The notes under the pieces were generated by a model. That model worked only from the letters and a program-made list of their open reading frames with translations. It did not search any database and was not told the origin of the DNA. A stretch of 6,068 nt of DNA from Treponema sp. Lineage in GTDB: Bacteria; Spirochaetota; Spirochaetia; Treponematales; Treponemataceae. The stretch is taken from assembly GCA_016293915.1 (NCBI GenBank), contig JAEDCY010000074.1:1-6068 (forward strand). Direction: 5' to 3'. Below, one piece after another: positions 1 to 4,634 of this stretch. The translations under genes were made by a program, and so were the position numbers. Numbering within the stretch: the first letter of the stretch is position 1; every line of letters begins with the position of its first letter.

Positions 1-1
1 A

Positions 2-106
2 CCGGAACTCTCAATAAGATTTTCCACCCTGCAATACAAAAAACAGGAAGATATGATTAACATGCCTTTGTATCTTGCCTGCAGGATAAAAAAAGAAATT
101 AAATAG
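2..106 (+). CDS. Possible C-terminal end of an unrecognised gene (partial)
   Basis: The frame starting at base 2 is open for 34 codons to a TAG stop at 104-106, and the 5' part lies outside the window. The peptide is basic and ends in RIKKEIK, which is plausible as a protein tail. I recognise no family. An open frame of this length arises easily by chance in AT-rich DNA, so the only support is that it is open from the window edge and that no gene on the other strand competes for the space. It would converge with the minus-strand gene ending at 142. Confidence 0.3.
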   Translation, partial: PELSIRFSTLQYKKQEDMINMPLYLACRIKKEIK

Positions 107-120
107 AAGATTCTTTATCT

Positions 121-132
121 GGGGGCTGCCCC
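121..132. repeat. GC-rich palindrome beside a truncated gene
   Basis: GGGGC-T-GCCCC (122-132) is an 11-bp odd palindrome inside a GC-rich patch (121-136) in otherwise AT-rich sequence. It lies 10-20 bp beyond the stop of the minus-strand membrane gene. No T-run follows directly on either strand; on the minus strand a run of seven T comes about 30 bases later, so a classic intrinsic terminator is not well supported. It could be the edge of a dispersed palindromic repeat. Confidence 0.35.
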
Positions 133-141
133 TCCGCTCAG

Positions 142-357
142 TCATTCAACCAGAACTACAGACCAGACCGGCATAACGCGGCCGAACATGTAGATTCCGC
201 CGATTGTTCTTACGGCTGCAAGGACACTGGTTGTTCCCACAGCCTGGCGTAATGAATCTCCATTTACAACATAAATGCTGTAAAAAACATAAGCATGAAC
301 GGTAATTACAACTGTGATGAAAGCAAAGACCATTCTCTGAAACTGATTTCTTGGCAT
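142..357 (-). CDS. Short membrane protein, probable C-terminally truncated DUF2798-like
   Basis: This encodes 71 residues. The start ATG (355-357) follows GGGAG with a 6-base spacer. The N-terminus, MPRNQFQRMVFAFITVVITV, is a short basic head followed by one hydrophobic helix (about residues 9-31). A second apolar stretch (about 54-70, including MFGRVMPVWSVVLVE) stops abruptly at TGA. From memory, proteins beginning this way (DUF2798-like, two or more membrane helices) are roughly twice as long, and the second helix should continue past VVLVE. I see no continuation of the family in the other two frames after the stop, so this looks like replacement of the 3' end rather than a simple frameshift. 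It may be a pseudogene or a short functional variant. Family assignment is tentative; the membrane topology is clearer. Confidence 0.5.
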   Translation of the reverse strand: MPRNQFQRMVFAFITVVITVHAYVFYSIYVVNGDSLRQAVGTTSVLAAVRTIGGIYMFGRVMPVWSVVLVE

Positions 358-422
358 AGAAATCTCCCGTGAAAAAGAATTCTTAATGTGCCGTAATCAG
401 ATTTACTCGAAGTGCTACTTCA

Positions 423-432
423 ACACATGTGT
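423..432. repeat. 10-bp perfect palindrome upstream of the membrane gene
   Basis: ACACATGTGT is a perfect palindrome about 65 bp upstream of the start at 357, and a TATACT-like -10 (minus strand, about 455-460) lies further upstream. It may be an operator, but no second copy is visible in the window and no convincing -35 accompanies the -10. Confidence 0.2.
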
Positions 433-497
433 CGTTTGCATTAAGTTTTGTAAGTATAGCAAAAAATCGGGAAAATAAAAAGTAAATGTTATCAAGT

Positions 498-520
498 GAT
501 GTTAGAAAAAAACTGACATC
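498..520. terminator. Stem-loop right after the LRR gene, possible terminator
   Basis: GATGTTAG (498-505) and CTGACATC (513-520) flank seven A residues. As plus-strand RNA this forms an 8-bp stem with one G-U pair; as minus-strand RNA it has one C-A mismatch and a loop of seven U. It touches the stop codon of the minus-strand gene ending at 521, the place expected for an operon terminator. It lacks a U tract after the stem, so the call is weak. Confidence 0.25.
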
Positions 521-1186
521 TTATGATGATTGTTCTGACCCCATATCTTTCCCTCGAATTTTTATAATGATATGTCCAATCTTAATTTTTCTGAGGTTGG
601 GGCATTTTTCCAGACAATAACTTACTTGCGTTTCAATGGAATTAATTATTAGAACCTCTAGTTTAGAAAGTTTTTCGAACGCTGTTTTAGTAACACGTGT
701 TATGGGCCTTCCATCAAAACTTGTCGGAATTTCTAATTTCTTGATATTAGTTTGCTTTATACCAGTTATAACCAGACGCTTAGTATTCTGAACTGGTTCA
801 AATTTAAAAATATTATGGTAAGGAACAGAAATATTTAGGGTTCCATTTTTCATGGCTTCTTTCATTTTTTTTGCAGCTATTTTCAGCCTATTTTTTTCTG
901 CCTTTCCAAATACAGCATCAACCACAGGATATCCGTCTTCATAATAATATGATACTAATGTTATTTCATCGTTTAAAAGCTCTTTGAGTACTTCAGAATC
1001 ATCTTCATAACATTCGTCATAAATGTTACAGGTATAAGAATTATCATCAATATCTTTCCATACTATTATTTCTACATTCGATTGAATTCTGACAGAACTC
1101 CACAATAAATCACAGGCTTCTTTTACGGTCATTGTTTTTCCGAGAGAGGCTTCTTTTTCTGAAGTAATTTTTTCATAAACGGTCAT
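521..1186 (-). CDS. Small acidic protein with C-terminal BspA-like leucine-rich repeat
   Basis: This encodes 221 residues. The start ATG (1184-1186) has AAGGAG upstream with an 8-base spacer. There is no signal peptide or membrane segment, so the product should be cytoplasmic. Residues 1-95 form an acidic domain I do not recognise (runs such as YDECYEDDSE, and EDGYPVVDAVFGKAEKNR). Residues 97-113 are lysine-rich and probably helical. Residues 137-205 resemble BspA-type repeats (LRR_5): KKLEIPTSFDGRPITRVTKT, then AFEKLSKLEVLIINS and CLEKCPNLRKIKIG, matching the usual pattern of IP...DG.PVT.I...AF..C..L. Only about two repeat units are present, far fewer than in surface BspA proteins. It is the last gene of the minus-strand block, 53 bp after the AAA+ gene, so co-transcription is likely. 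A role in target or partner recognition is inference. Confidence 0.6.
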   Translation of the reverse strand: MTVYEKITSEKEASLGKTMTVKEACDLLWSSVRIQSNVEIIVWKDIDDNSYTCNIYDECYEDDSEVLKELLNDEITLVSYYYEDGYPVVDAVFGKAEKNRLKIAAKKMKEAMKNGTLNISVPYHNIFKFEPVQNTKRLVITGIKQTNIKKLEIPTSFDGRPITRVTKTAFEKLSKLEVLIINSIETQVSYCLEKCPNLRKIKIGHIIIKIRGKDMGSEQSS

Positions 1187-1239
1187 AGTAAAATCTCCTT
1201 TTGATAAAATTATAAATATCAGCTTAAAATCAGTTTCAT

Positions 1240-2937
1240 TTACACAGCAAATCCCATTCGTCTGTCTGCTCCCGCTGTTGCATCAAGCTTTTCTACCTTG
1301 CACATTTCTATAATCTCGGTGAAGGCAGGGCGTTTGCCGGAGATGATTTCTTTCATTTCGGCCTTGCGCACGATGTTGTCGATTTCGCCGCCGGAGAAGT
1401 TGTAAGTTTTTGCTAAATGCTGAGCCTTTTCGGTTGTGAGCCATGGCAGTTTGTTTTTCCAGATTGCCTTTTTTGCTTCGACAGTTGGATTTTCAAATTG
1501 AATTTTAAAGAGGAAGCGGCGTTCAAAAGCCGGGTCAAGGTTGTCAGTTAAGTTAGTTGTGGCTATCAGAATGCCTTCCAGATTTTCCATCTCCTCAAGA
1601 ATAATGTTTTGGATTGAGTTTTCTGTCTGAGCTGTATTTGAATAAGAGATATCTTTTCGTTTACTAAAAACGGCATCACATTCATTAAAAAGTAGAATCG
1701 GAGTGCGTCCACATTTCAGTTTTTTCATTTTATTGCAGAGCTCTTTATAATCTGTAAACACCTCTTTTATTTTCTTTTCGCTCTCACCAAACCAGGCACT
1801 TTTTGTTGCTGAAATATCTACCTGCATAATTGAGCGACCTGTCTTTTTTGCAAGCTGATAAACTGTTTCAGTTTTACCACAGCCTGGAGCCCCGTGAAGA
1901 AGGACTGCAATTCCGCAGGGAAGACCTTTTTCTGTAAGCTTCTTTTGAATCCGGCAGAATTTTGACTGGGTCAAAGATTGTGTTAGGTCATCAATCTGCT
2001 TTTGATTTTCATCACTGTAGAAAAGTTTTTTTGCACGGATATCCTGAGGCTTTTTGAGTTTTTTATCATCAATCTTTGCTGAATAAAGCTCATAATCGTC
2101 GTCTAGAAAGAATTTCTTGCCGTCTTCTGTAAGAGTAATTTTTGAATCAATCATATTTCCTTTTTCCGTAAATTCGACAAGCCCATTTACCATAAGAATG
2201 TGCTTTTCATCAAAAAATTGTCTGGCAATTCTAAAGCGTTCTGAGTCTTCATAAATATCATCAATAGTTGTGCAAAGGCAGGACGGCATTCCACTCAGGC
2301 TGTCATTACAAATATCATAAAACATAAAACGGGTTCTGCTGTCATTAATCAATTTTTTACTGCGGATTACAAAAGGAATTGTTTCGTTGCTTTCTTCATA
2401 ATCACTAAGCTGACATACAAGGTCGTCAACTGTGTTATCTGTATACTTGTTGTTTTCATAAAGATTTGCAACCTTTGCAACAAAATCCAGATATGAAGTT
2501 TCTTTTCTCATATTGTGGTTAATTGCTTCATTATTCAAAATCCTTTTAATTAATTCCTTTGTAACTGAGAAAGTTGATTTAGAATCTGTAAAGTCAAGCA
2601 AGCCCTTTTGTCTGAGTGTGACAAAATCAGAATACATTGCGGCAACTTTCAAGACGTTTACTGAAAGAAAATCTGCATATTCGCTCGGGAAAATCTGATT
2701 GTTATCGCGAAAGTGCTGATAAACTGCGAAGCATAAAATCCAGGTTTGATTTTCTGTTGTATTGAAATATTCATTAAGGCGAAGAATAGTTGTCTGGTAG
2801 AGTGTAGTGCGTTTCGGACTAAGCCCGCTTTCTACAATTGAGTCACAGATTGTCTTGATGTTTGATAAAACATTCCATTTTGTTTTTGCTGGCATAGGCA
2901 ATGTCTGTGCTGTCTTCTTTGTGATTGAATTATTCAT
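1240..2937 (-). CDS. AAA+ ATPase (CDC48/FtsH-like core) with two possible N-terminal winged-helix segments
   Basis: This encodes 565 residues. ATG (2935-2937) follows GGAAGGAG with a 7-base spacer. The C-terminal half is a complete AAA+ module: Walker A GAPGCGKT (349-356), pore-loop-like AWFGESEKKI (381-390), Walker B ILLFNE (414-419), sensor 1 ATTN (459-462), arginine-finger region FERRF (471-475) and sensor 2 SGGEI (515-519). The usual Walker B Asp is Asn (N418) while the catalytic Glu (E419) is kept; I recall FNE in related bacterial AAA proteins, so the enzyme is probably active. In the N-terminal 300 residues, 98-134 and 236-278 each read like a winged helix (LRQKGLLDF...VTKELI and VNGLVEF...ITLTEDGKKFF), suggesting DNA or protein binding. 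Such ATPases form hexamers that remodel or unfold a partner. The gene sits between the macrodomain gene (115 bp upstream) and the LRR gene (53 bp downstream). The coding sequence for the C-terminal end is richer in G+C than the rest. The partner is unknown. Confidence 0.93.
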   Translation of the reverse strand: MNNSITKKTAQTLPMPAKTKWNVLSNIKTICDSIVESGLSPKRTTLYQTTILRLNEYFNTTENQTWILCFAVYQHFRDNNQIFPSEYADFLSVNVLKVAAMYSDFVTLRQKGLLDFTDSKSTFSVTKELIKRILNNEAINHNMRKETSYLDFVAKVANLYENNKYTDNTVDDLVCQLSDYEESNETIPFVIRSKKLINDSRTRFMFYDICNDSLSGMPSCLCTTIDDIYEDSERFRIARQFFDEKHILMVNGLVEFTEKGNMIDSKITLTEDGKKFFLDDDYELYSAKIDDKKLKKPQDIRAKKLFYSDENQKQIDDLTQSLTQSKFCRIQKKLTEKGLPCGIAVLLHGAPGCGKTETVYQLAKKTGRSIMQVDISATKSAWFGESEKKIKEVFTDYKELCNKMKKLKCGRTPILLFNECDAVFSKRKDISYSNTAQTENSIQNIILEEMENLEGILIATTNLTDNLDPAFERRFLFKIQFENPTVEAKKAIWKNKLPWLTTEKAQHLAKTYNFSGGEIDNIVRKAEMKEIISGKRPAFTEIIEMCKVEKLDATAGADRRMGFAV

Positions 2938-2950
2938 GTTGATTCTCCTT

Positions 2951-2964
2951 CCGCATTCTGGCGG
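2951..2964 (-). promoter_or_regulatory. Small hairpin abutting the AAA+ gene ribosome site
   Basis: In the minus-strand leader, CCGC and GCGG (4-bp stem, 6-base loop) lie directly before the AAGGAG ribosome site of the AAA+ gene. It is GC-rich against an AT-rich background. It could affect ribosome access, but the stem is short and the call is tentative. Confidence 0.2.
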
Positions 2965-2972
2965 TTCCTGGA

Positions 2973-3019
2973 ATTATAAAATGTGTTTTTTTGGCCGATG
3001 TGACCCTGCTTAAATTATA
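2973..3019 (-). promoter_or_regulatory. Two TATAAT boxes upstream of the AAA+ gene (candidate promoters)
   Basis: The minus strand has perfect -10 hexamers TATAAT at 3014-3019 and 2973-2978, 77 and 36 bp upstream of the ATG at 2937. Neither has a good -35 at 16-18 bp (the best is CAAGTT at 3037-3042, 17 bp from the first). They may give the AAA+ and LRR genes their own transcription in addition to read-through from the macrodomain gene. AT-rich sequence makes chance matches likely. Confidence 0.35.
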
Positions 3020-3052
3020 GGGCCATGTGGGAAAATAACTTGCACCCAGCTT

Positions 3053-4006
3053 TTATCGCCATTTAAATCCGTAGTCTGTAAAAAGACTTACGACTTCATC
3101 AAAGCAAAGGTTATCCGGAATCTCTTTCCATTTTTCAATAGCTTTTTCCATCAGCTGATTATCAGCCAAATGAAAAACAATCGTATCAATGCCCAAAACA
3201 TCTGCAACATAAATCTGCGAAAGATAAATCAGTTCCTTGTTGTTACGGAAATTTCCGCAGCCCCAGTTTCCTGTGTGGATTTCTGTAAGTTGAACCTTGT
3301 CTTTTATACCGCGTCTTTTGATTCCGCCAAAGCCCGCAAAAAGCGTGAGCAGCAGGAAGATAATTTCCTTTTTCTTATAAAGGCCATCGCCACCGTAAGG
3401 AGCCATCATTGAAATTACGTTGTTGGTTTTATCCCAGGTAATCATTTTAACCTGTCCATTACAAATACTTACCCATTGGGGAACTCCTTCAAAGAGAATT
3501 GGAGTAAGAATAGTGACCGATCCATTATTGTGAAGAAGAGAAGAGTCTGTGATTCCGCTCTGGTCAAGAAAAAGACTTGCCTTATGGAGAAGGGGCATTA
3601 CCATTACCATTGCAGTTTCCTGACTACGTGCTTCGCTTCCCCATTCAGTAAAGGCTTTTTCTGATGCAAAATTCACCTGCCAGATTTTTGTGCCTGAAGA
3701 AGTTTTTCCAATTGGGCTTTCCAGTTCTGCCATTCCGTAATCATAGCCATGCTCGCAAAAAGAAAGCTTTACTCCGTGTTTTTGCAGATATTGTCTTCTG
3801 GTATCAGCAGATTCTGGAAAAAAGTATTTTGAAATTCTGACAAGCCCATGTTGGGCTTTATGATAATACTTTGCTTCTTCATAAATTTCTTTTTTCTTTT
3901 GATTTTCAAACTCTTCATCAGGGAAAAGTTTTTCGTCCATCAGCTGCTGTACTCTTACCGAGGTGAATACCATTTCTTTTGATAGTTTTAGAGCTAAGTT
4001 ATTCAT
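3053..4006 (-). CDS. PARG-like macrodomain protein with altered catalytic loop
   Basis: This encodes 317 residues. Residues 1-95 are mainly charged helix. The rest carries the order of motifs found in poly(ADP-ribose) glycohydrolase and TIGR02452-type macrodomains: VNFAS (111-115), a Gln-Glu motif RSQET (127-131), VISMMAPYGG (197-206) and HTGNWGCGNF (244-253), followed by a helix-strand tail to the C-terminus (IDTIVFHLADNQLMEKAI). In human PARG the first motifs read VDFAN, GGG and QEE, and the end reads ATGNWGCGAFGG. Here the GGG loop is missing (EKAFTEWGSEA instead) and the second, catalytic Glu of QEE is Thr131. Glycohydrolase activity is therefore doubtful, while ligand binding through the well-kept TGNWGCG loop is plausible. 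No signal peptide is seen. It is the first gene of the minus-strand block with the AAA+ and LRR genes. The start is uncertain: AGGAG is 14 bases from the ATG at 4004-4006, and an internal ATG at 3971-3973 has no clear ribosome site. Confidence 0.72.
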   Translation of the reverse strand: MNNLALKLSKEMVFTSVRVQQLMDEKLFPDEEFENQKKKEIYEEAKYYHKAQHGLVRISKYFFPESADTRRQYLQKHGVKLSFCEHGYDYGMAELESPIGKTSSGTKIWQVNFASEKAFTEWGSEARSQETAMVMVMPLLHKASLFLDQSGITDSSLLHNNGSVTILTPILFEGVPQWVSICNGQVKMITWDKTNNVISMMAPYGGDGLYKKKEIIFLLLTLFAGFGGIKRRGIKDKVQLTEIHTGNWGCGNFRNNKELIYLSQIYVADVLGIDTIVFHLADNQLMEKAIEKWKEIPDNLCFDEVVSLFTDYGFKWR

Positions 4007-4013
4007 AAGACAA

Positions 4014-4042
4014 AAAATAACTCCTAAAATTCAAATCGTCAA
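4014..4042 (-). promoter_or_regulatory. Promoter of the macrodomain gene, possibly leaderless
   Basis: The minus strand has TTGACG (4037-4042), 17 bp, then TATTTT (4014-4019). Only seven bases separate the -10 from the ATG at 4006, so transcription would begin at or within a base or two of the start codon. The AGGAG at 14 bases from ATG would then lie in the promoter spacer and not in the mRNA. The -35 overlaps the inverted repeat at 4038-4061. Confidence 0.45.
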
Positions 4043-4061
4043 CTATGTCCGTACATATGAC
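4038..4061. promoter_or_regulatory. Inverted repeat over the macrodomain promoter (possible operator)
   Basis: TATGT-CCGT-ACATA (4044-4057) is a perfect inverted repeat. It extends outward to GTCA (4038-4041) and TGAC (4058-4061) with a 2-base bulge on the left. It overlaps the proposed -35 of the macrodomain gene, where a repressor would act. No second copy is seen in the window. Confidence 0.35.
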
Positions 4062-4094
4062 TAGGGGATTAATCTCACTTTTTAGAGTCCCCTA
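4062..4094. repeat. Stem-loop in the divergent intergenic region
   Basis: TAGGGGA (4062-4068) pairs perfectly with TCCCCTA (4088-4094). An inner CTC (4074-4076) and GAG (4085-4087) can add 3 bp after a 5-base bulge, leaving an 8-base loop. No T-run follows on either strand, so it is not a typical terminator. It may be an operator or an RNA structure. Confidence 0.35.
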
Positions 4095-4124
4095 ACTTGC
4101 CAGATTTCAGATTCAGTTTTATCT

Positions 4125-4152
4125 TTGCTTTTGCCGGCAAAAAAAATAACAT
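4125..4152 (+). promoter_or_regulatory. Weak promoter with a 14-bp palindrome in its spacer, upstream of the alpha-CTD gene
   Basis: TTTTGCCGGCAAAA (4129-4142) is a perfect palindrome. It lies between a weak -35 (TTGCTT, 4125-4130) and a -10-like TAACAT (4147-4152) with a 16-bp spacer. The hexamers are poor matches; the palindrome is the better-supported part and is well placed for a repressor or activator of the alpha-CTD gene. Confidence 0.3.
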
Positions 4153-4157
4153 TTTGA

Positions 4158-4182
4158 GGTGGTTGAGCTTATGGTAACCGCC
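4158..4182 (+). promoter_or_regulatory. Leader hairpin before the alpha-CTD gene
   Basis: GGTGGTT (4158-4164) pairs with AACCGCC (4176-4182) through seven base pairs with one G-U, with an 11-base loop. It ends three bases before the AGGAG ribosome site at 4186. It also masks a GAGGTGG sequence that sits 8 bases ahead of an ATG at 4171. It could act on translation of the downstream gene. Confidence 0.35.
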
Positions 4183-4195
4183 AATAGGAGTGAAA

Positions 4196-4468
4196 GTGAG
4201 AACAATAAGAGATGTAATGAACATGGATGTAAGGGACCTGGAATTTTCTGTGCGCTGCAGTAACTGTATGGCGCGCATGAATATCAAAAAACTTTCCGAG
4301 CTGACCGCAATGTCAAAAGACGACATTTCCAAAATACGCAACATCGGAAAAAAATCAATTGAAGAAATTGATGGTAAGCTTGCCGAAATTGGACTCTGGT
4401 GGCATATGACCGACCGTGACTGGGCAAACTGGGGGCTGGCACATATTGAGTGGATTAAGACGCATTAA
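4196..4468 (+). CDS. Standalone RNA polymerase alpha C-terminal domain protein
   Basis: This encodes 90 residues from GTG at 4196, chosen because AGGAG (4186-4190) lies 5 bases upstream; the in-frame GTG at 4190 overlaps that site. Residues 13-67 match the alpha-CTD fold with its two helix-hairpin-helix-like segments: RDLEFSVRCSNC (13-24) and KIRNIGKKSIEEIDGKLAEI (46-65). The residues E. coli alpha uses to touch UP-element DNA are kept by motif alignment: R265 as R20, N268 as N23, G296 as G51, K298 as K53 and S299 as S54. The N-terminal assembly domain of RpoA is absent, so it cannot replace alpha. The tail (68-90) is unusual for its tryptophans (WWHMTDRDWANW). It may bind DNA or a transcription factor and modulate transcription. 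It is divergent from the macrodomain gene and 166 bp before hipB. The fold call is strong; the role is unknown. Confidence 0.85.
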   Translation: MRTIRDVMNMDVRDLEFSVRCSNCMARMNIKKLSELTAMSKDDISKIRNIGKKSIEEIDGKLAEIGLWWHMTDRDWANWGLAHIEWIKTH

Positions 4469-4523
4469 GGGAGTCATAAAATAGCAGTAATTCTTTCTTA
4501 TATATCTAAATGACACAATTTTA

Positions 4524-4552
4524 TTGACAACGCCGTTCGGCTATATTATAAT
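4524..4552 (+). promoter_or_regulatory. Consensus sigma-70 type promoter of hipBA
   Basis: TTGACA (4524-4529), a 17-bp spacer and TATAAT (4547-4552) match the consensus exactly. The first hipBA operator (4531-4542) occupies the spacer, so a bound HipB would block polymerase. A very strong promoter held down by its own product is typical of toxin-antitoxin operons. Confidence 0.88.
4531..4542. promoter_or_regulatory. hipBA operator 1 (in promoter spacer)
   Basis: CGCCGTTCGGCT contains the perfect palindrome GCCG-TT-CGGC (4532-4541). It shares the pattern GCCGWWCGRCT with two copies downstream and lies between the -35 and -10. Confidence 0.75.
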
Positions 4553-4568
4553 CTAAAATAGAAAATAA

Positions 4569-4580
4569 AGCCGAACGACT
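4569..4580. promoter_or_regulatory. hipBA operator 2
   Basis: AGCCGAACGACT is the second copy, an imperfect palindrome with an AA centre. Its centre is 38 bp from that of operator 1, downstream of the -10. Confidence 0.72.
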
Positions 4581-4607
4581 ATATTTATCCACGCAAATAA
4601 AGATTTT

Positions 4608-4619
4608 AGCCGTTCGACT
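4608..4619. promoter_or_regulatory. hipBA operator 3 (next to the hipB ribosome site)
   Basis: AGCCGTTCGACT is the third copy, 39 bp centre to centre from operator 2 and a few bases before the GGAGG of hipB. The regular spacing suggests that several HipB dimers bind together and may bend the leader DNA. Confidence 0.72.
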
Positions 4620-4634
4620 AAATGGAGGCTCTCA

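Noticed and set aside
2513..3013. Two plus-strand open frames of 61 and 68 codons
   Set aside because: Both are antisense to the AAA+ gene and look like low-complexity shadows of its codons.
3170..3664. Plus-strand open frames of 80 and 62 codons
   Set aside because: Antisense to the macrodomain gene, with no family resemblance.
3053..4006. DarG-type antitoxin of a DarTG module
   Set aside because: No DarT-like ADP-ribosyltransferase is encoded in the window, and the motifs fit the PARG branch of macrodomains better.
4062..4094. Intrinsic terminator in the divergent region
   Set aside because: The stem is good, but no T-run follows on either strand, and both flanking genes point away from it.
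4190..4195. GTG at 4190 as the start of the alpha-CTD gene
   Set aside because: It overlaps the AGGAG ribosome site; GTG at 4196 has a proper 5-base spacer.
4075..4344. 89-codon open frame on the minus strand
   Set aside because: It lies opposite the well-supported alpha-CTD gene and its leader, has no recognisable family and no clear ribosome site.
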